A stretch of 64,000 nt of DNA from Galeruca laticollis. Lineage: Eukaryota; Arthropoda; Insecta; Coleoptera; Chrysomelidae. Every line of letters starts with the position of its first letter. Positions within the stretch are counted from its first letter, which is position 1. The notes below the pieces were generated by a model. That model saw only the letters and a program-made list of their open reading frames with translations. It ran no database searches and was not told the origin of the DNA. Below are positions 54,244-64,000 of the stretch, piece by piece. Location of the stretch: assembly GCA_963921935.1 (NCBI GenBank), contig OY998178.1, forward strand, positions 46,740,951-46,804,950, given 5' to 3'. Both the position numbers and the translations under genes were made by a program.

Positions 54244-55165
54244 TTGGCGGATGCTCTGAGGATTGCTATTCCACAAGTTACTACTTCTGTTACAAACCAA
54301 GCCACACCTGAATCTACTTCTCAATCTCAACCCAAAGCTCCTCCGTTCAAGTATCAAGAATATCGTTCGTCCGACGGAACAACAGTCGACGATTATTTCA
54401 AGAGAGAAGAAGAATACGGTAATTTCGCTCGAGTATATATGGGAGCAGAACTTAATAATGCTCTGAAAATTCTTGTTGCTCCTGATACACCGGAAAATTG
54501 TACGTATCAACAAATTCGCACTGTTTTAATTGCACATTTCGACGTCAAGAAAAATACATATGCAGAAAGTGTTAAGTTCCGACAAATTGTACAGCTACAG
54601 AATGAACCCATTGCTAATTTCTCACTACGATTAAAGCAAAGAGCTACGTTCTGCGAATACGGTACGTTCCTCGACAGGATGTTGATTGAGCAGCTCCTAC
54701 ATGGTCTCACCGATCGTGATATGCGCGACGAAATAATCGCCAAGAAACCTACTACATTCAAGGACGCTTACGAAATAGCACATACATTGGAGTCAACTCG
54801 TCAAACAGCGGATGAGGTTACCTTTACGTCTAATAAGATACATGCATTATCTTATTCAACGACGCAATTCAAACATAAACGGAATGCTTCACATACATCG
54901 CACAATGCTTCTCGGAAGCAAGATCATGGTGAAAAACAAGGTCAGTACGCTTGTTATGGATGCGGAGAAAGTCACAAACGCAGTGTGTCCATTTCGTACT
55001 TCTGAGTGCCATAAGTGCAAAAAACCTGAAGAACCTGCACAGCAAATAGACACATTGGAATGTTTCAACGTAGTCGAAGAAATCCACGTTATTGATTCTT
55101 CTGGTAAGAAAATACTTCAAGTACTCATTGAAGGCCATACATTGAATATGGAAAGTTTTAAAATT
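54244..55165 (+). pseudogene. Gypsy gag and start of protease, truncated
   Basis: A 253-codon ORF begins MADALRIAIPQVTTSVTNQA. It contains the retrotransposon gag domain (GAELNNALKILVAPDTPENC, RQIVQLQNEPIANFSLRLKQ, EQLLHGLTDRDMRDEIIAKK). The zinc knuckle (CYGCGESHKRSV) is broken by a shift. The alternative frame at 54980-55165 gives CPFRTSECHKCKK, then ILQVLIEGHTLNME, the lead-in to the protease active site, which is cut off. RT and integrase are absent. The gag itself is uninterrupted to the knuckle. Confidence 0.85.
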
Positions 55166-55219
55166 TTAACAGAAAAGTATTACTCGTTAATCTTGTTTCT
55201 AGATTAGTTGTAATTAAAA

Positions 55220-55640
55220 GGAAAAAATATATCCGGGTGCTTTTCCATTCTTTAGTTCTGTGATTGCACGTTCTATCTCTTTTTTACTAATTTTTATTTT
55301 TGTATCTTCCGCTATGGCAGTTTGTATGTTCTGAATCAGTATTGAGTAATTCCTGGTAATATTTTTTCCTATTATTTACTTAATATTTCTCTATTCTTAT
55401 TTTTATTAAAATATACGTCTCGTTATTTTTCTGTTCTAAAGTATTTTAAATGTATCGTAGAAGATTTTTTCATTTGTTTTAGAGTCTTATTCTATTTTTT
55501 CTCAAAATTTTTACAATTCTTCGTTATTTTTCCTTCTTCCTTGGATATATTATTACACTGTTCTATTTGATCGGTAAATTTTCCATGCCATTTTTTTGGT
55601 TTACTTGGTTTTTTATTTCTCTCGACCACCACGATGTTTG
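55220..55640 (-). pseudogene. LINE ORF2 linker fragment
   Basis: The minus strand ends with KEIERAITELKNGKAPGY, RT block 0 (AI-ELKNGKAPG-D), preceded by basic linker sequence (PKKWHGKFTDQIEQCNNISK). It probably comes from an RTE-type or related LINE. No other domain is present. Confidence 0.55.
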
Positions 55641-55812
55641 TGAGGATAGTAATAGTAGAAAAGTGAATATGTAGATAAATTTAAAAATAAAAAAGTGTCT
55701 CATTGCAATAAAAAGTGAAAAATATTTAAAATTGAGTGTTGTAACGCGTTCAACAAGGTGTACGTCTTATGTAGGAAATTTAGTGAAGAATTGCAGATAA
55801 AAATTGGAAATG

Positions 55813-56104
55813 CAGGGTGTTTCAAGAGTATGGTACAAAAAAAGTTTATTATTCCTTGGTACCACGTCTCTGGCTTATTAGAATTGAAGAAAATTAGTAC
55901 TACTGAGGTGTGTTCAAGAGACTATAGCCTATACAAAAATTTAAATTTGCATTTCTATCCTCCGAGAAGATATGCAATTAAATGTGTATTTCTTCTACAT
56001 CTTTATCAGCCTGTATGTCACAAACTAACAAGGTGAGTTTGTTGTATTAACTTTCTTAATGTCCTCAGTCCTTTATACTACGGTACTTATTTACGGGACA
56101 CTCT
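55813..56104. mobile_element. Small MITE with CAGGGTGTTTC/CAGAGTGTCCC ends
   Basis: The left end CAGGGTGTTTCAAGAGTATG and right end (complement) CAGAGTGTCCCGTAAATAAG are imperfect inverts about 290 bp apart, with GGTAC next to each. CAGGGTGTCCC termini are typical of mariner-related MITEs in insects. No transposase is encoded. Confidence 0.5.
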
Positions 56105-56985
56105 GTATATAAGAGTAAATAATTGTTTACTTGATATAACGACAAACTGAAAGAAGGTGTTAAATGGTAAATATTGACATAAAGATTTTACTTTAATTGT
56201 ATTTTCTACTTTCAGAATTGTTCCTTCTATATATCTGGGTATTGGTGTGAAGACAGTTTATTGATATTGAAACACGTTCAGTTTTACTGAATTATATTTG
56301 TTATTTAAGGCAGTGCCACTCCTGCCTTTTACAAGAGTTTTTACGAAAGGTAAACCCGAAGAAATATTATTTACATTCTACCCATCTTTAATTATATTCA
56401 ATAAAAGAAAAAACTACCTGAGTACCGGGCTACTGCAGAGTGTCATTGCAAAAACAGCATTAACACTAATTTCACAAAGTTTACTTTCAGAACAGGTTCA
56501 TTCAGTTATTAACATAGAAGTCAAATTGTTAGATTTTACGGTCATATCGAATAACAGTTCTTTAATTTCTTCTGCCTCTAAGAAGAAGAGTTCTTCTTCA
56601 ATTTGTTCATTAATTATGCAGACATAAAAACGCAAAAATTTAGTTTTGAATAAATTATGTTAATGCAAAACAATTCAATAATACAGGTAATAAAAATCTG
56701 TTAATATTTTAATAGCTGAAAACGATTTTCTGTAGTTCTATTTCTTTACATTTTATAGAAATAACTAATAGAGATTCATTATAATTGAAAAAAAATGCCG
56801 ATACTAAATTTTAATCACAAAAAAGTGAAACGGACCAAAAAGAAGATTCAGTAATTAGGTAATATGTAGAACCATATTATTTAGGTACCACTTCGGGGTT
56901 AGTACAAAAATATCAAAGCTTTCGGATTTCATTAAAAAGTCAATATTATTTTTTTTGGTAAATTAGAAAAGTATGGCGTCATAAT
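56105..56985. other. AT-rich intergenic DNA
   Basis: No recognised gene. The ORF at 56298-56627 is open by chance composition and shows no domain. Confidence 0.45.
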
Positions 56986-57100
56986 AATGGCAGAAACTTC
57001 AATAATATAATATGAACATTTCAACGGAGAAAGGCAAAACGATAGTAATCTAGGCGAACCACTATGATAATAGTTTATAGTGAACAAAAATATAATAGGG

Positions 57101-59290
57101 GAAAGGTACAAAATGATCCCTCGAGGTAATAAGATCTCCCCTTGTTTACGTAGTGTACTCTATGTTTTTACCTTGGATAATAGTTATAACAGATTAACAT
57201 TAGTAGTGTGTTGTAATGTCAACGTCAGCTGACTTATAAAATTTCCTTTATAAAAAGAAGAAGATATTTGCGCCATCTGATCTAAGGTAAGCCATTTTTG
57301 ATTGCAACTTTTTTACGCTTCCTTTACTTTTCCTTGGTTACACAAATAATGGTAATTGTCACATATGTAGTAAACTTACTTTAGTAGTATCAGTTACGGA
57401 ATTATTTTGAAGGTTAGTATGCTGTAATGAAACAAATTCAAAAGCGTAGCTGGGGCATAATTATCCCCCCGGTGCAGTACAAAATGATCCTGGGATCATT
57501 TTACCCCATTGGTTTTTATTATCTACAATGCCACGAAACTATGTCCGAATAACAAAAAAGCAGAACTGGGCGCCAGAAGCGATGACGACTGCTCTTCAAG
57601 AAGTTGCAGGAGAGATGCCTTACAAAACGGCTAGTAAACAGTTAGGTGTTCCATTGATGTCCTTGAAAAGGCGTGCCAAGAACAAAAATAAAATTGCTGT
57701 AGGTAATACAAAAGCCCTAGGCAGTCTACGTAGTGTATTTTCGTAAAAACAAGAACAAGAATTAGTTCGACACATATATGATATGGAACGTCGCATGTAT
57801 GGGTAAATAGTACGAGATGTCCTAGCATTAGCTTATCAGCTGGCGGAACGAAATTCAATTAAACATTCGTTATCAAAAGTTAAAGGTTCTGCTGGTAAAG
57901 ACTGGCTTCGAGGGTTTCGTTCCAGGCATCCGGATATTTTCTTGCGTGCCCCAGAGTCAGCGTCTGCAGCCAGAGCCAGAACATTTAATAAACCAGTGGT
58001 AGAGAAGTTTTTTACTTTACTTACTAGCATTCAAGATAAATTTCATTTTCCGCCCCATCGAATTTTCAATGTAGATAAGACAAGTCTCTCTACAGTTCCT
58101 ACCAAAAACACAAAATGTTTTGCAAAAACGGGCCGCAAACAAGTTGTAAGGGTAACATCTGCAGAACAAGGCGATTCAACAACGGCAGTTCTTTGTATGT
58201 CAGTTGCTAGCAATTTCATTCCACCGATGCTAATCTATAGTGGAGTTCGTATGAAGCCTGAACTTATGGATGGCGCTCTCCCTGGATCAGTTTACGCATG
58301 TAACCCATCTGGTTGGATGAGAACGGAGGTCTTTAGCTCTTGGTTTGACCATTTCCTGGGCCATACAAAACCAACCAAGGAAGATCCGGCTTTTCTTATT
58401 TTAGACGGCCACTTATCGCACACAGAAAAACTTGAATGTCATTTTAAAACCAAAGGAAAATAATGTGATCATACTCTGACTGCCACCACACTGCACCCAC
58501 AAGTTTCAGCCTTTAGTTGTGGGTGTGAAGTATCCATTGAGTGTTTGCCACAACCAATTCTTAGAAAAATGGATGAACAATCATCCAGGAAGGGTGGTGG
58601 CCGTGTTTCAAATTAGCCAAATTTTCTCAGAATCCTACCTTAAAGCTGCCGTTCCCTCAAATGCCATTAATGGATTCAAAAAATATGACATAGTTCCTTT
58701 AGACCTGGATTTCTTTAATGAAACATATTTTGTAGCTGCAGAAACGACTGATCAACCAGAAAGAAAAGCGGGATTTGGGAATAAACTTGATAAAGAAAAA
58801 AATACAAAGTTAAACGTGAAGAGTAAAGTAAAAGGAAAGAGGAAGGAAACCATACCACAAGATGCATCTGACACTTCATCTGATGACAGCAGTGATACTG
58901 AATGTTTGTATTGTCAGAATAAGTTTTCTAACGATCAGCATGGAGAAGGTTGGGTTCGATGCATCACGTGTACGAAATGGGGTCATGAAGAGTGTGCTGG
59001 CATTGAAAGTGATGACGCTGATGATTATACCTGTGAGTTTTGTCGTGATATTCGCATAAAAAATGTACGCAAAAATTTAAGACTTGGCTAAAAGATAAGT
59101 TACCAATATCTATAGTGTTCATATAAACGTTATTTTCTATTAAAAGAAGAATATATTTTGTTTTTATAATTTGTTAGAATAATAGTAAATTTAAATCCAG
59201 AATAAATAAATATGTTTTGTAAGTGGTGGGTAAAATGATCCCGGAGGGATCATATTGTACATCCTAATGTACAACATGATCCTTTTGTAA
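57101..59290 (+). mobile_element. Pogo-like DNA transposon encoding a PHD-finger transposase
   Basis: The left end starts GGGGAAAGGTACAAAATGAT (57101). The right region (59227-59290) carries GGGTAAAATGATCCC and, inverted, GGGATCATATTGTAC. Words like GGATCATTTTGTAC/GTACAAAATGATCC recur at 57111, 57475-57510, 59230, 59250 and 59270, probably as transposase-binding subterminal repeats. The element encloses the transposase gene and is absent from the paralogous stretch at 61800-61960. The exact right terminus is uncertain. Confidence 0.75.
57528..59091 (+). pseudogene. Pogo/Tigger-like transposase with C-terminal PHD finger
   Basis: 57528-57746 carries an N-terminal HTH_psq-like domain (MTTALQEVAGEMPYKTASKQ, LGVPLMSLKRRAK). 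Two stops follow (57746, 57804). GSAGKDWLRGFRSRHPDIFL (CENP-B HTH end) leads to RIFNVDKTSLSTVP, where the first catalytic Asp is kept but the usual DET is DKT, and PAFLILDGHLSHTEK with the second Asp. A shift near 58460 leads to FQPLVVGVKYPL, where the third Asp (usual PLDVGV) is Val. The C-terminus (58900-59030) is a C4HC3 PHD finger, CLYC...WVRCITCTKWGHEEC...CEFC, with all eight ligands. It is inactive as a transposase, though the PHD domain is intact. Insect pogo-like proteins with PHD fingers are known. Confidence 0.9.
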
Positions 59291-59530
59291 CATTTTGTAT
59301 TATTTTTCTTCACCTACTGCTATTTTGCAATAAAAAATTCACTACATTAGGAAGTGAATGAGGGATACTAGTTAAACACCAAAGGAATTTTATTTTGAAC
59401 GGATATTTATGACTTGTTTGCTGAATTTTCGTTCCCCTACAAGTCATGAAAGTGGAATACTTATGAATTAAACCATCTCGCCAAGGAAAAGTGAGCGAAG
59501 ATGTGAGGAAGCTGGTAAATAAGGCGAAAA

Positions 59531-60235
59531 TATATTTATCATTCAGTTATAAAAAATTTACTTTTTATAATTAGCGTATAAATGAGACTTCATTATAACA
59601 TTGTTTACAGTGTCACAATGAAGCTCTTTGAACACTTTTTTAGTAATTTTTAGTATCATACAGTATGTACTATATATTTTTATTTGACATTGGACTTTAA
59701 CCTTGAAAACAAATTATAAATAAAATGGTCTAGCGTTGTTCTAGCTAGCAAATTATTATATTAACTGGTCTTAAAGATGAATTTCAATAAATTATATATT
59801 AAAAATATTAATAAATAGAGTAAGCTAACGTTTACTCATCAATGATTTGTCAATTGTTTATTTTTATACTGTATATAGGATCAATATATAACGTTCCATT
59901 TCTGGGATGAATTACCAGATATCTATGTGAAGATGTATTACAGAAATAAATAATGCTGTTCGTGTTATAATATAAATAGATCGCAAGCATATACGAAGAA
60001 GCTCTTTTTTAAACAAATAATCATCCTCTGCTCGCTTAAATTAAAGTTGGTTTACAATTTACACAATTATTCGGTCATAATATATCAAAAGTCAAAGTGG
60101 TGAATAAAACCATCTGTGATCTGACCAATCAGGAAACTGCAGAATTGCCAACTTAAATTCAAACCACTCCTAGTTTAAAAACAGGGATTATATTATATAA
60201 TTCTATTTTATATAAAAAATTAAATAAATGCGAAT
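59531..60235. other. AT-rich intergenic DNA
   Basis: No gene, element end or array is recognised. Confidence 0.45.
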
Positions 60236-60460
60236 TATAAAAAATGTTGTGTAAAACTCGTGATTTGCGCAACTCACCGTTTCGCGGTTCGTTGTGCAAA
60301 CTTCACTCGTACTACAAAACGCGTAATTGTGACACTTGTTTTAGGTTCGTTCCAACCTCGCGAAGAACCATTCTAGAACGCTTCGTGGTTCCTTACGCAA
60401 ACCGCACTCGCATTACAAAATGTGTTATTGTGATACTAGTTTTACAATATACTAATTAAT
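60236..60460. repeat. Foldback repeat related to 39660-39870
   Basis: TTTCGCGGTTCGTTGTGCAA, CACTCGTACTACAAAA and TAATTGTGACACTTGTTTTA match the earlier copy. A second half (CGCTTCGTGGTTCCTTACGC, CGCATTACAAAATGTGTTAT) repeats the unit. Confidence 0.6.
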
Positions 60461-60489
60461 CCAACTGAACACGTTACCTCTTCCTCCAT

Positions 60490-60690
60490 ACACTTTTAAT
60501 TTCTACAGTAGAATTTTGCGGTAAATAATTTCAAAATCTCGCCGTAAATCTATAAAGACAACTATTATATGCTCATGTTTTCCTTCCATTCAATGACTGT
60601 TGACTGTATAGCTGACTCACATGAATAGTTTGATCTAAAACCTGACTGGTATGTAAAAAATTTATTTTTGTCCTGAAGGTATTTCAGCAA
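60490..60690 (-). pseudogene. LINE reverse transcriptase fragment (block 2 to A)
   Basis: The minus strand reads LLKYLQDKNKFFTYQSGFRS, NYSCESAIQSTVIEWKENMS, then after a stop a VVFIDLRRDFEIIYRKILL-like segment. YQSGFR-NHSCESA and FIDLRRAFETIDR are RT blocks 2 and A of a jockey/CR1-type LINE. No other blocks are present. Confidence 0.75.
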
Positions 60691-60699
60691 TACGCGCAT

Positions 60700-61289
60700 T
60701 TAGTGAAAACGTCACGGATGCCATTTTCTTGTTATTGGATGACAATAAAAAAAACTTTTATTTGTATGTTAATACCATACAGCATTATTTAAAGTTTTAA
60801 TTTCAAATATTCATATTATATATAAGCACCGAAAAAAGTTTAAGTCAAAAATACCTCGAAAAATATAAATACTGTGTTAAACAAGATAAACACCAATAAA
60901 TATACGATGTACATACCTTTTTGTTAGTTTTATACTTAGAGTAATAATATATTATTATTTATTAATCTGAGGTTTTATATTACGAATATAATAGCACAGA
61001 ATTTATTTTACAAATACAATAACCACAAAGGATTCTTATTATTGTCATCCAAAACCTTGACCTATCCCAAATCCCAACTGATGATGCGCACTAAATGAGC
61101 GAATTGATGGTAAGCGACCAAGTCCAGAAGTTTTTCAACACAAGGTTTTAAATGAAGTGTTTAAACAGTAATATGAGTAGATTCCACGAAGTCGAGACAG
61201 TAAATTTCAGAAGGTAAGGTATTTATTGGTCTAAATTCTTCACATTTATTAGTATTTGGTATTTTAATAATCTAGATTATCAAGTTGAC
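60700..61289. other. AT-rich DNA with one short shared segment
   Basis: 61150-61195 is an inverted match to 37335-37370 (CTTCGTGGAATCTACTCATA). Nothing else is recognised. Confidence 0.4.
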
Positions 61290-61720
61290 AACCTTTATTA
61301 ATTTACCGCCCTAACCCTATGTAATATGCGAGAAAGGTGGTTTACCCCAAAAAAAGTTGGAATTTTGGATTTCATGTTCGAATTATTTTTCGTTTTTCAG
61401 CAAGAATAACACGAAAAAACGGTTTATGGATTAAAAAATTCTGAGTGTATGTCGTCGTCGTCGCCCACTTCTCGTAACATATCCTGTTAGCACGATACAA
61501 CCTCCGGAGTGCAACGAGTCACCAATTTTATGATTGATTATTGTTCAGGACATATAAAACCAGATATACTACGTTTTTGGCCATTTTTGGAAAGGTTTCG
61601 GTTCGATAGATCGATACAGCCTCCGAAGTGACCAATTTTATGGTAGGATATTGTTCAGGGTGTGTTATATATGTGGATAAGTTTGTTTTAATCCTTAAAA
61701 ACGTTTATTGTTGATGGAAA
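61290..61720 (+). repeat. Cluster 3, short copy of the 175-bp-repeat element
   Basis: The head 61300-61485 (ACCCTATGTAATATGCGAGA, AACACGAAAAAACGG, GTCGTCGTCGCCCACTT) matches 17580-17781. Only one full and one shortened unit follow (anchors 61486 and about 61605). The tail (TATTGTTCAGGGTGTG...GTTTGTTTTAATCC) matches the ends of clusters 1 and 2. Confidence 0.8.
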
Positions 61721-61789
61721 TCGTAAAAATAACAAAAATAAAATCGATTTGGTAAAATAAAATGATTTTTTTAATTACATTTACTGCTG

Positions 61790-62810
61790 CGATATAACCT
61801 GATAATTTCAACGGAAAAAATCAAAACGATGGTAATATAGGCGGAATCACTATGATAAAGTTTATCGTCAACATGGAAATGTAATACTTGAGAATTAAAC
61901 CATCTAGCCAAGGATAAATAGGCGAAGATGTAAGAAAACTGGTAAATGAGGCGTACAGAGCAACGGGATAACCAAAAACAAAAACAAGCATATACGAAAC
62001 TACAATTATAGTCCAGGATCCCTGGACCTTTTTTTATCTTGATATTGTACTTACTTATACACAGCTAATTTTTGAGTGGCCTCGTTTCTCCAATATCTCA
62101 TCTTTTTCCACTGCGAAAATTTTGGAATGAGGGTTTGAGAGTGCGCATCTGTAAAATCTGTCACATTGGTGCCAAAAATATATCGGTACCATTGATTTTT
62201 TAACTAAATATTATGTAGATTATTTTATAAATAATTCGAGACGTTTGTCGTACAAATGAAATAGTATGATCAAAGTTGTCCCCCTCCTCAAACATGTAGC
62301 AATCACTAGGTAATGCATAATTATCGACACTGAGATCTTTTTTTTCATAGTTTAATAAATATTTATAGAATTAAATGGCTACATTGTTGTAGTATAAGAA
62401 CATGACTGAAAAATTGAGTAGATACATGATGAATTCTCTCAGATGCTCCACTTTTCTCTCTGCGAAATTGTTTGAACAGAGTGAGCAGTTACAAAACATG
62501 TCGATTTGGTGTTGGTACCATTAATTTTTCTAACTGAATATTAGGACAATGACATAGACCGCGGAAACTAGGACATGTCTTTCCTCAACACAAAGATTAT
62601 TGGAGACGGGGGAAGTGAAAAAAGAAAGAAGCCAAGAAATCAGAAGGAGATACGGTTTTTAAGAAATAAATAAGTGGGTCAACATATAGAAGGGATGGCG
62701 GAAAACAGATTAGTGAGAAAACAGCAAGAGATTGATTGCCAAATGAAAGAAGAGCAATAGGACGCCCGAAAAAACTATGGTCAGATTACAGAATAGAAAA
62801 ATGCCTCTAA
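61790..62810 (+). pseudogene. LINE RT thumb and C-terminal remnant with a 540-bp insertion
   Basis: 61800-61860 reads ISTEKIKTMVI. 61925-61990 reads EDVRKLVNEAYRATG and TKTSIYETTI. After about 540 bp of unrelated sequence, 62560-62810 reads RRRYGF, NKWVN and LPNERRAIGRPKKLWSDYRI. Together these are the thumb, IYKT and C-terminal RAIGRPKKRWSD blocks of an insect LINE. 61800-61960 is the uninterrupted counterpart of the sequence flanking the PHD-pogo element. Confidence 0.7.
62015..62550. repeat. Insertion with two diverged direct copies of about 115 bp
   Basis: 62095-62210 and 62430-62545 share TCC-ACTTTT/CTGCGAAA-TT, ATTGGTG/TTTGGTG and GGTACCATTGATTTTTTAAC/GGTACCATTAATTTTTCTAA in order. The stretch splits a LINE C-terminus. 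It is non-coding. Confidence 0.5.
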
Positions 62811-62819
62811 AAATAGTAG

Positions 62820-63568
62820 GAAGTAGATGATATTAGTCGCAACATATAATCGACAATATTTTTATTGTAACTGATTTAAAAATATCTTATATTTTGTATT
62901 GGTTTTTCTTTATACTCTTTTGATACGTAGTTTCATGGAATAAGCACATGAACTTTTCTTCTCTTATTACTCATGTGGAGGATTAAAGCCTAGTCTTAAC
63001 TTCAGGAAACATATAGAGATGAGCAAATCATTGAAACTTGGTAAAATTGACTTACTCAATATTGAATGATAATATGTATGAGTCTTCATTACACAACCAC
63101 ACGTTAAGTAGTAATAATGGAATAAATTCGTTAATAAATAAATAAGAGCGTTTCGGAAAAACACTCGTACACGTCGATTGGTATTTTTAGTAGCGCATTT
63201 TCATGTATTATGTCTTAATTACTCATCTTCAACTGTTTCGGAAATATTAAATGTTTTGATTTATTGCAAAAATTAACATTAACAAAATGACATTATTTGA
63301 TTACAGAAATTCGCTACAACACACTCAATACTTATTTCCCATTTAAGGTCTTGATAATGAGAAACTAAGCAAATTACATTTCAGCGTTCCTTTTTACTGA
63401 TATGAAATAAAAAAAGCTATACTTAAATAGTTTTGTTTACTTTTGTTTAAAACGCAAATTGTTATCTGACTGCATGATAGTAGTTGTCAGTGTTATAGTC
63501 GTTTGAATTTCCTTAACTGCATATCAAAACAGAAATGAACAAAATAACAATTCTACAGATGATTGATT
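62820..63568. other. AT-rich intergenic DNA
   Basis: No gene or repeat is recognised. Confidence 0.45.
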
Positions 63569-63815
63569 ATGGAAATAACACAAATAGAAGTTGCTCGCTT
63601 ATTTCATGAAAAAATTCCAAATTTACCGCGTGTATCCCAAGGACAATTAGTAAAATAGAGAAGCAGTTTCGCGAACTTGGACATGTAATGCAATAAAAAA
63701 ACAGCTGCCAATGCAATAACTAATGATACCAAATTGGACATTATGCTTGAATTTGAGAAAACCCTACATACTTCTAGTCGACAAGCCATTCATCGATTAT
63801 TCGAAAATTAAAAGA
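63569..63815 (+). pseudogene. DUF4817-type helix-turn-helix fragment of a mariner-like transposase
   Basis: The ATG at 63569 gives MEITQIEVARLFHEKIPNLP, RVSQGQLVK, a stop, then in another frame a KQFRELGHV-like end and TKLDIMLEFEKTLHTSSRQA. The EVARLF-EK-P--P-ISQG-VSKIE-KFRE-GHV pattern followed by -E-P-SSTR is the DNA-binding part of IS630/mariner-type transposases. It resembles but is not the same family as 1385-1641. No catalytic part lies before the window end. Confidence 0.65.
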
Positions 63816-64000
63816 AAAGATAATGCATGCATAGCAACTCAGGAACTCGTGAAAGACGATTCTGATAGCAGAACGCATTTTTGTGATAGCAATCCTAGAT
63901 AATATGGTGATCCAATTAGAACATGTTTTAACTTCTGATAAGTGTATCTTCACACTTCAAAATTGCCGCTATTGATCTATGGAAAATCCACAATAGATGA

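Larger units (their letters stand above)
56990..59530 (+). pseudogene. LINE RT C-terminal remnant split by the PHD-pogo element
   Basis: 56995-57060 (ATTTCAACGGAGAAAGGCAA ..., reading ISTEKGKTIVI) and 59464-59530 (AATTAAACCATCTCGCCAAG ..., reading EDVRKLVNKA) are the two halves of one stretch that is continuous at 61800-61960. The protein blocks are the INTEKTKTMVI and VGxEVRKLVNKA parts of a LINE thumb region. Between the halves lies about 2.4 kb with the pogo-like element. Confidence 0.7.

Noticed and set aside
63915..63955. CTTCTGATAAGTGT near the window end, like the MITE at 3204-3356
   Set aside because: Only 14 bases match and no second arm lies within the window, so it may be chance or a cut copy.
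1..64000. tRNA, rRNA or CRISPR features
   Set aside because: No A/B box pair with a cloverleaf, no rRNA-like sequence, and no short direct repeats with regular unique spacers were found by eye. The 175-bp arrays are far too long in unit length.

Overview
The window looks like repeat-dense, AT-rich genomic DNA from an insect. A beetle is my best guess from the mix of element families, but nothing in the sequence proves the order. I found no convincing intact host gene, tRNA, rRNA or CRISPR array. Nearly all recognisable coding sequence belongs to transposable elements. Most copies are broken, and many are nested inside one another.

Layout. 1-990: a non-LTR reverse transcriptase (RT) remnant. 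1385-1641: the helix-turn-helix start of a mariner-like (DUF4817) transposase. 3204-3356: a small foldback MITE. 3435-8725: a jockey-like LINE (about 3840-8280) sitting between inverted GC-rich ends beside a PIF/Harbinger fragment. 8765-12540: mostly unassigned AT-rich DNA. 12540-12720: a remnant with a hammerhead-like motif. 12735-13330, 17270-19080 and 61290-61720: three copies of a dispersed element carrying a tandem repeat of about 175 bp. 13480-15022: a pogo/Tigger-like transposon. 19107-23794: a nearly intact Copia retrotransposon with 286-bp LTRs and a 5-bp target duplication. 24645-26650 and 40659-42016: two copies of a transposase whose second and third catalytic residues are 82 residues apart. 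27400-29240: a C-rich LINE ORF1. 29823-30725: a hAT element with an 8-bp target duplication. 32417-34085: a BESS-like exon remnant, a Harbinger fragment and a LINE RT fragment. 35060-36250: Penelope-like RT remains. 37565-38756: a dead Tc1 element. 42491-44362: a Penelope-like endonuclease between two 702-bp inverted arms. 45020-47930: an L2/CR1-like LINE. 48966-52840: a Gypsy element with an RTE LINE inside its integrase. 52850-55165: a jockey RT abutting a Gypsy 5' LTR, primer site and gag. 57101-59290: a pogo-like transposase with a C-terminal PHD finger, inserted in a LINE. 60490-62810: further LINE debris. 63569-63810: a second DUF4817 fragment.

How it fits together. The window is a record of successive insertions rather than a pathway. 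Several events can be ordered from the sequence: LINE into Harbinger-like element, RTE into Gypsy, a 94-bp repeat into the L2/CR1-like LINE, PHD-pogo into a LINE, and hAT into C-rich sequence. The youngest-looking insertions are the Copia element (three differences between LTRs) and the Penelope-like palindrome (one mismatch seen between arms). The most unusual signals are that palindrome with hammerhead-like cores, the element carrying the 175-bp repeat, the 94-bp repeat family with long flanking duplications, and the 82-residue catalytic spacing.
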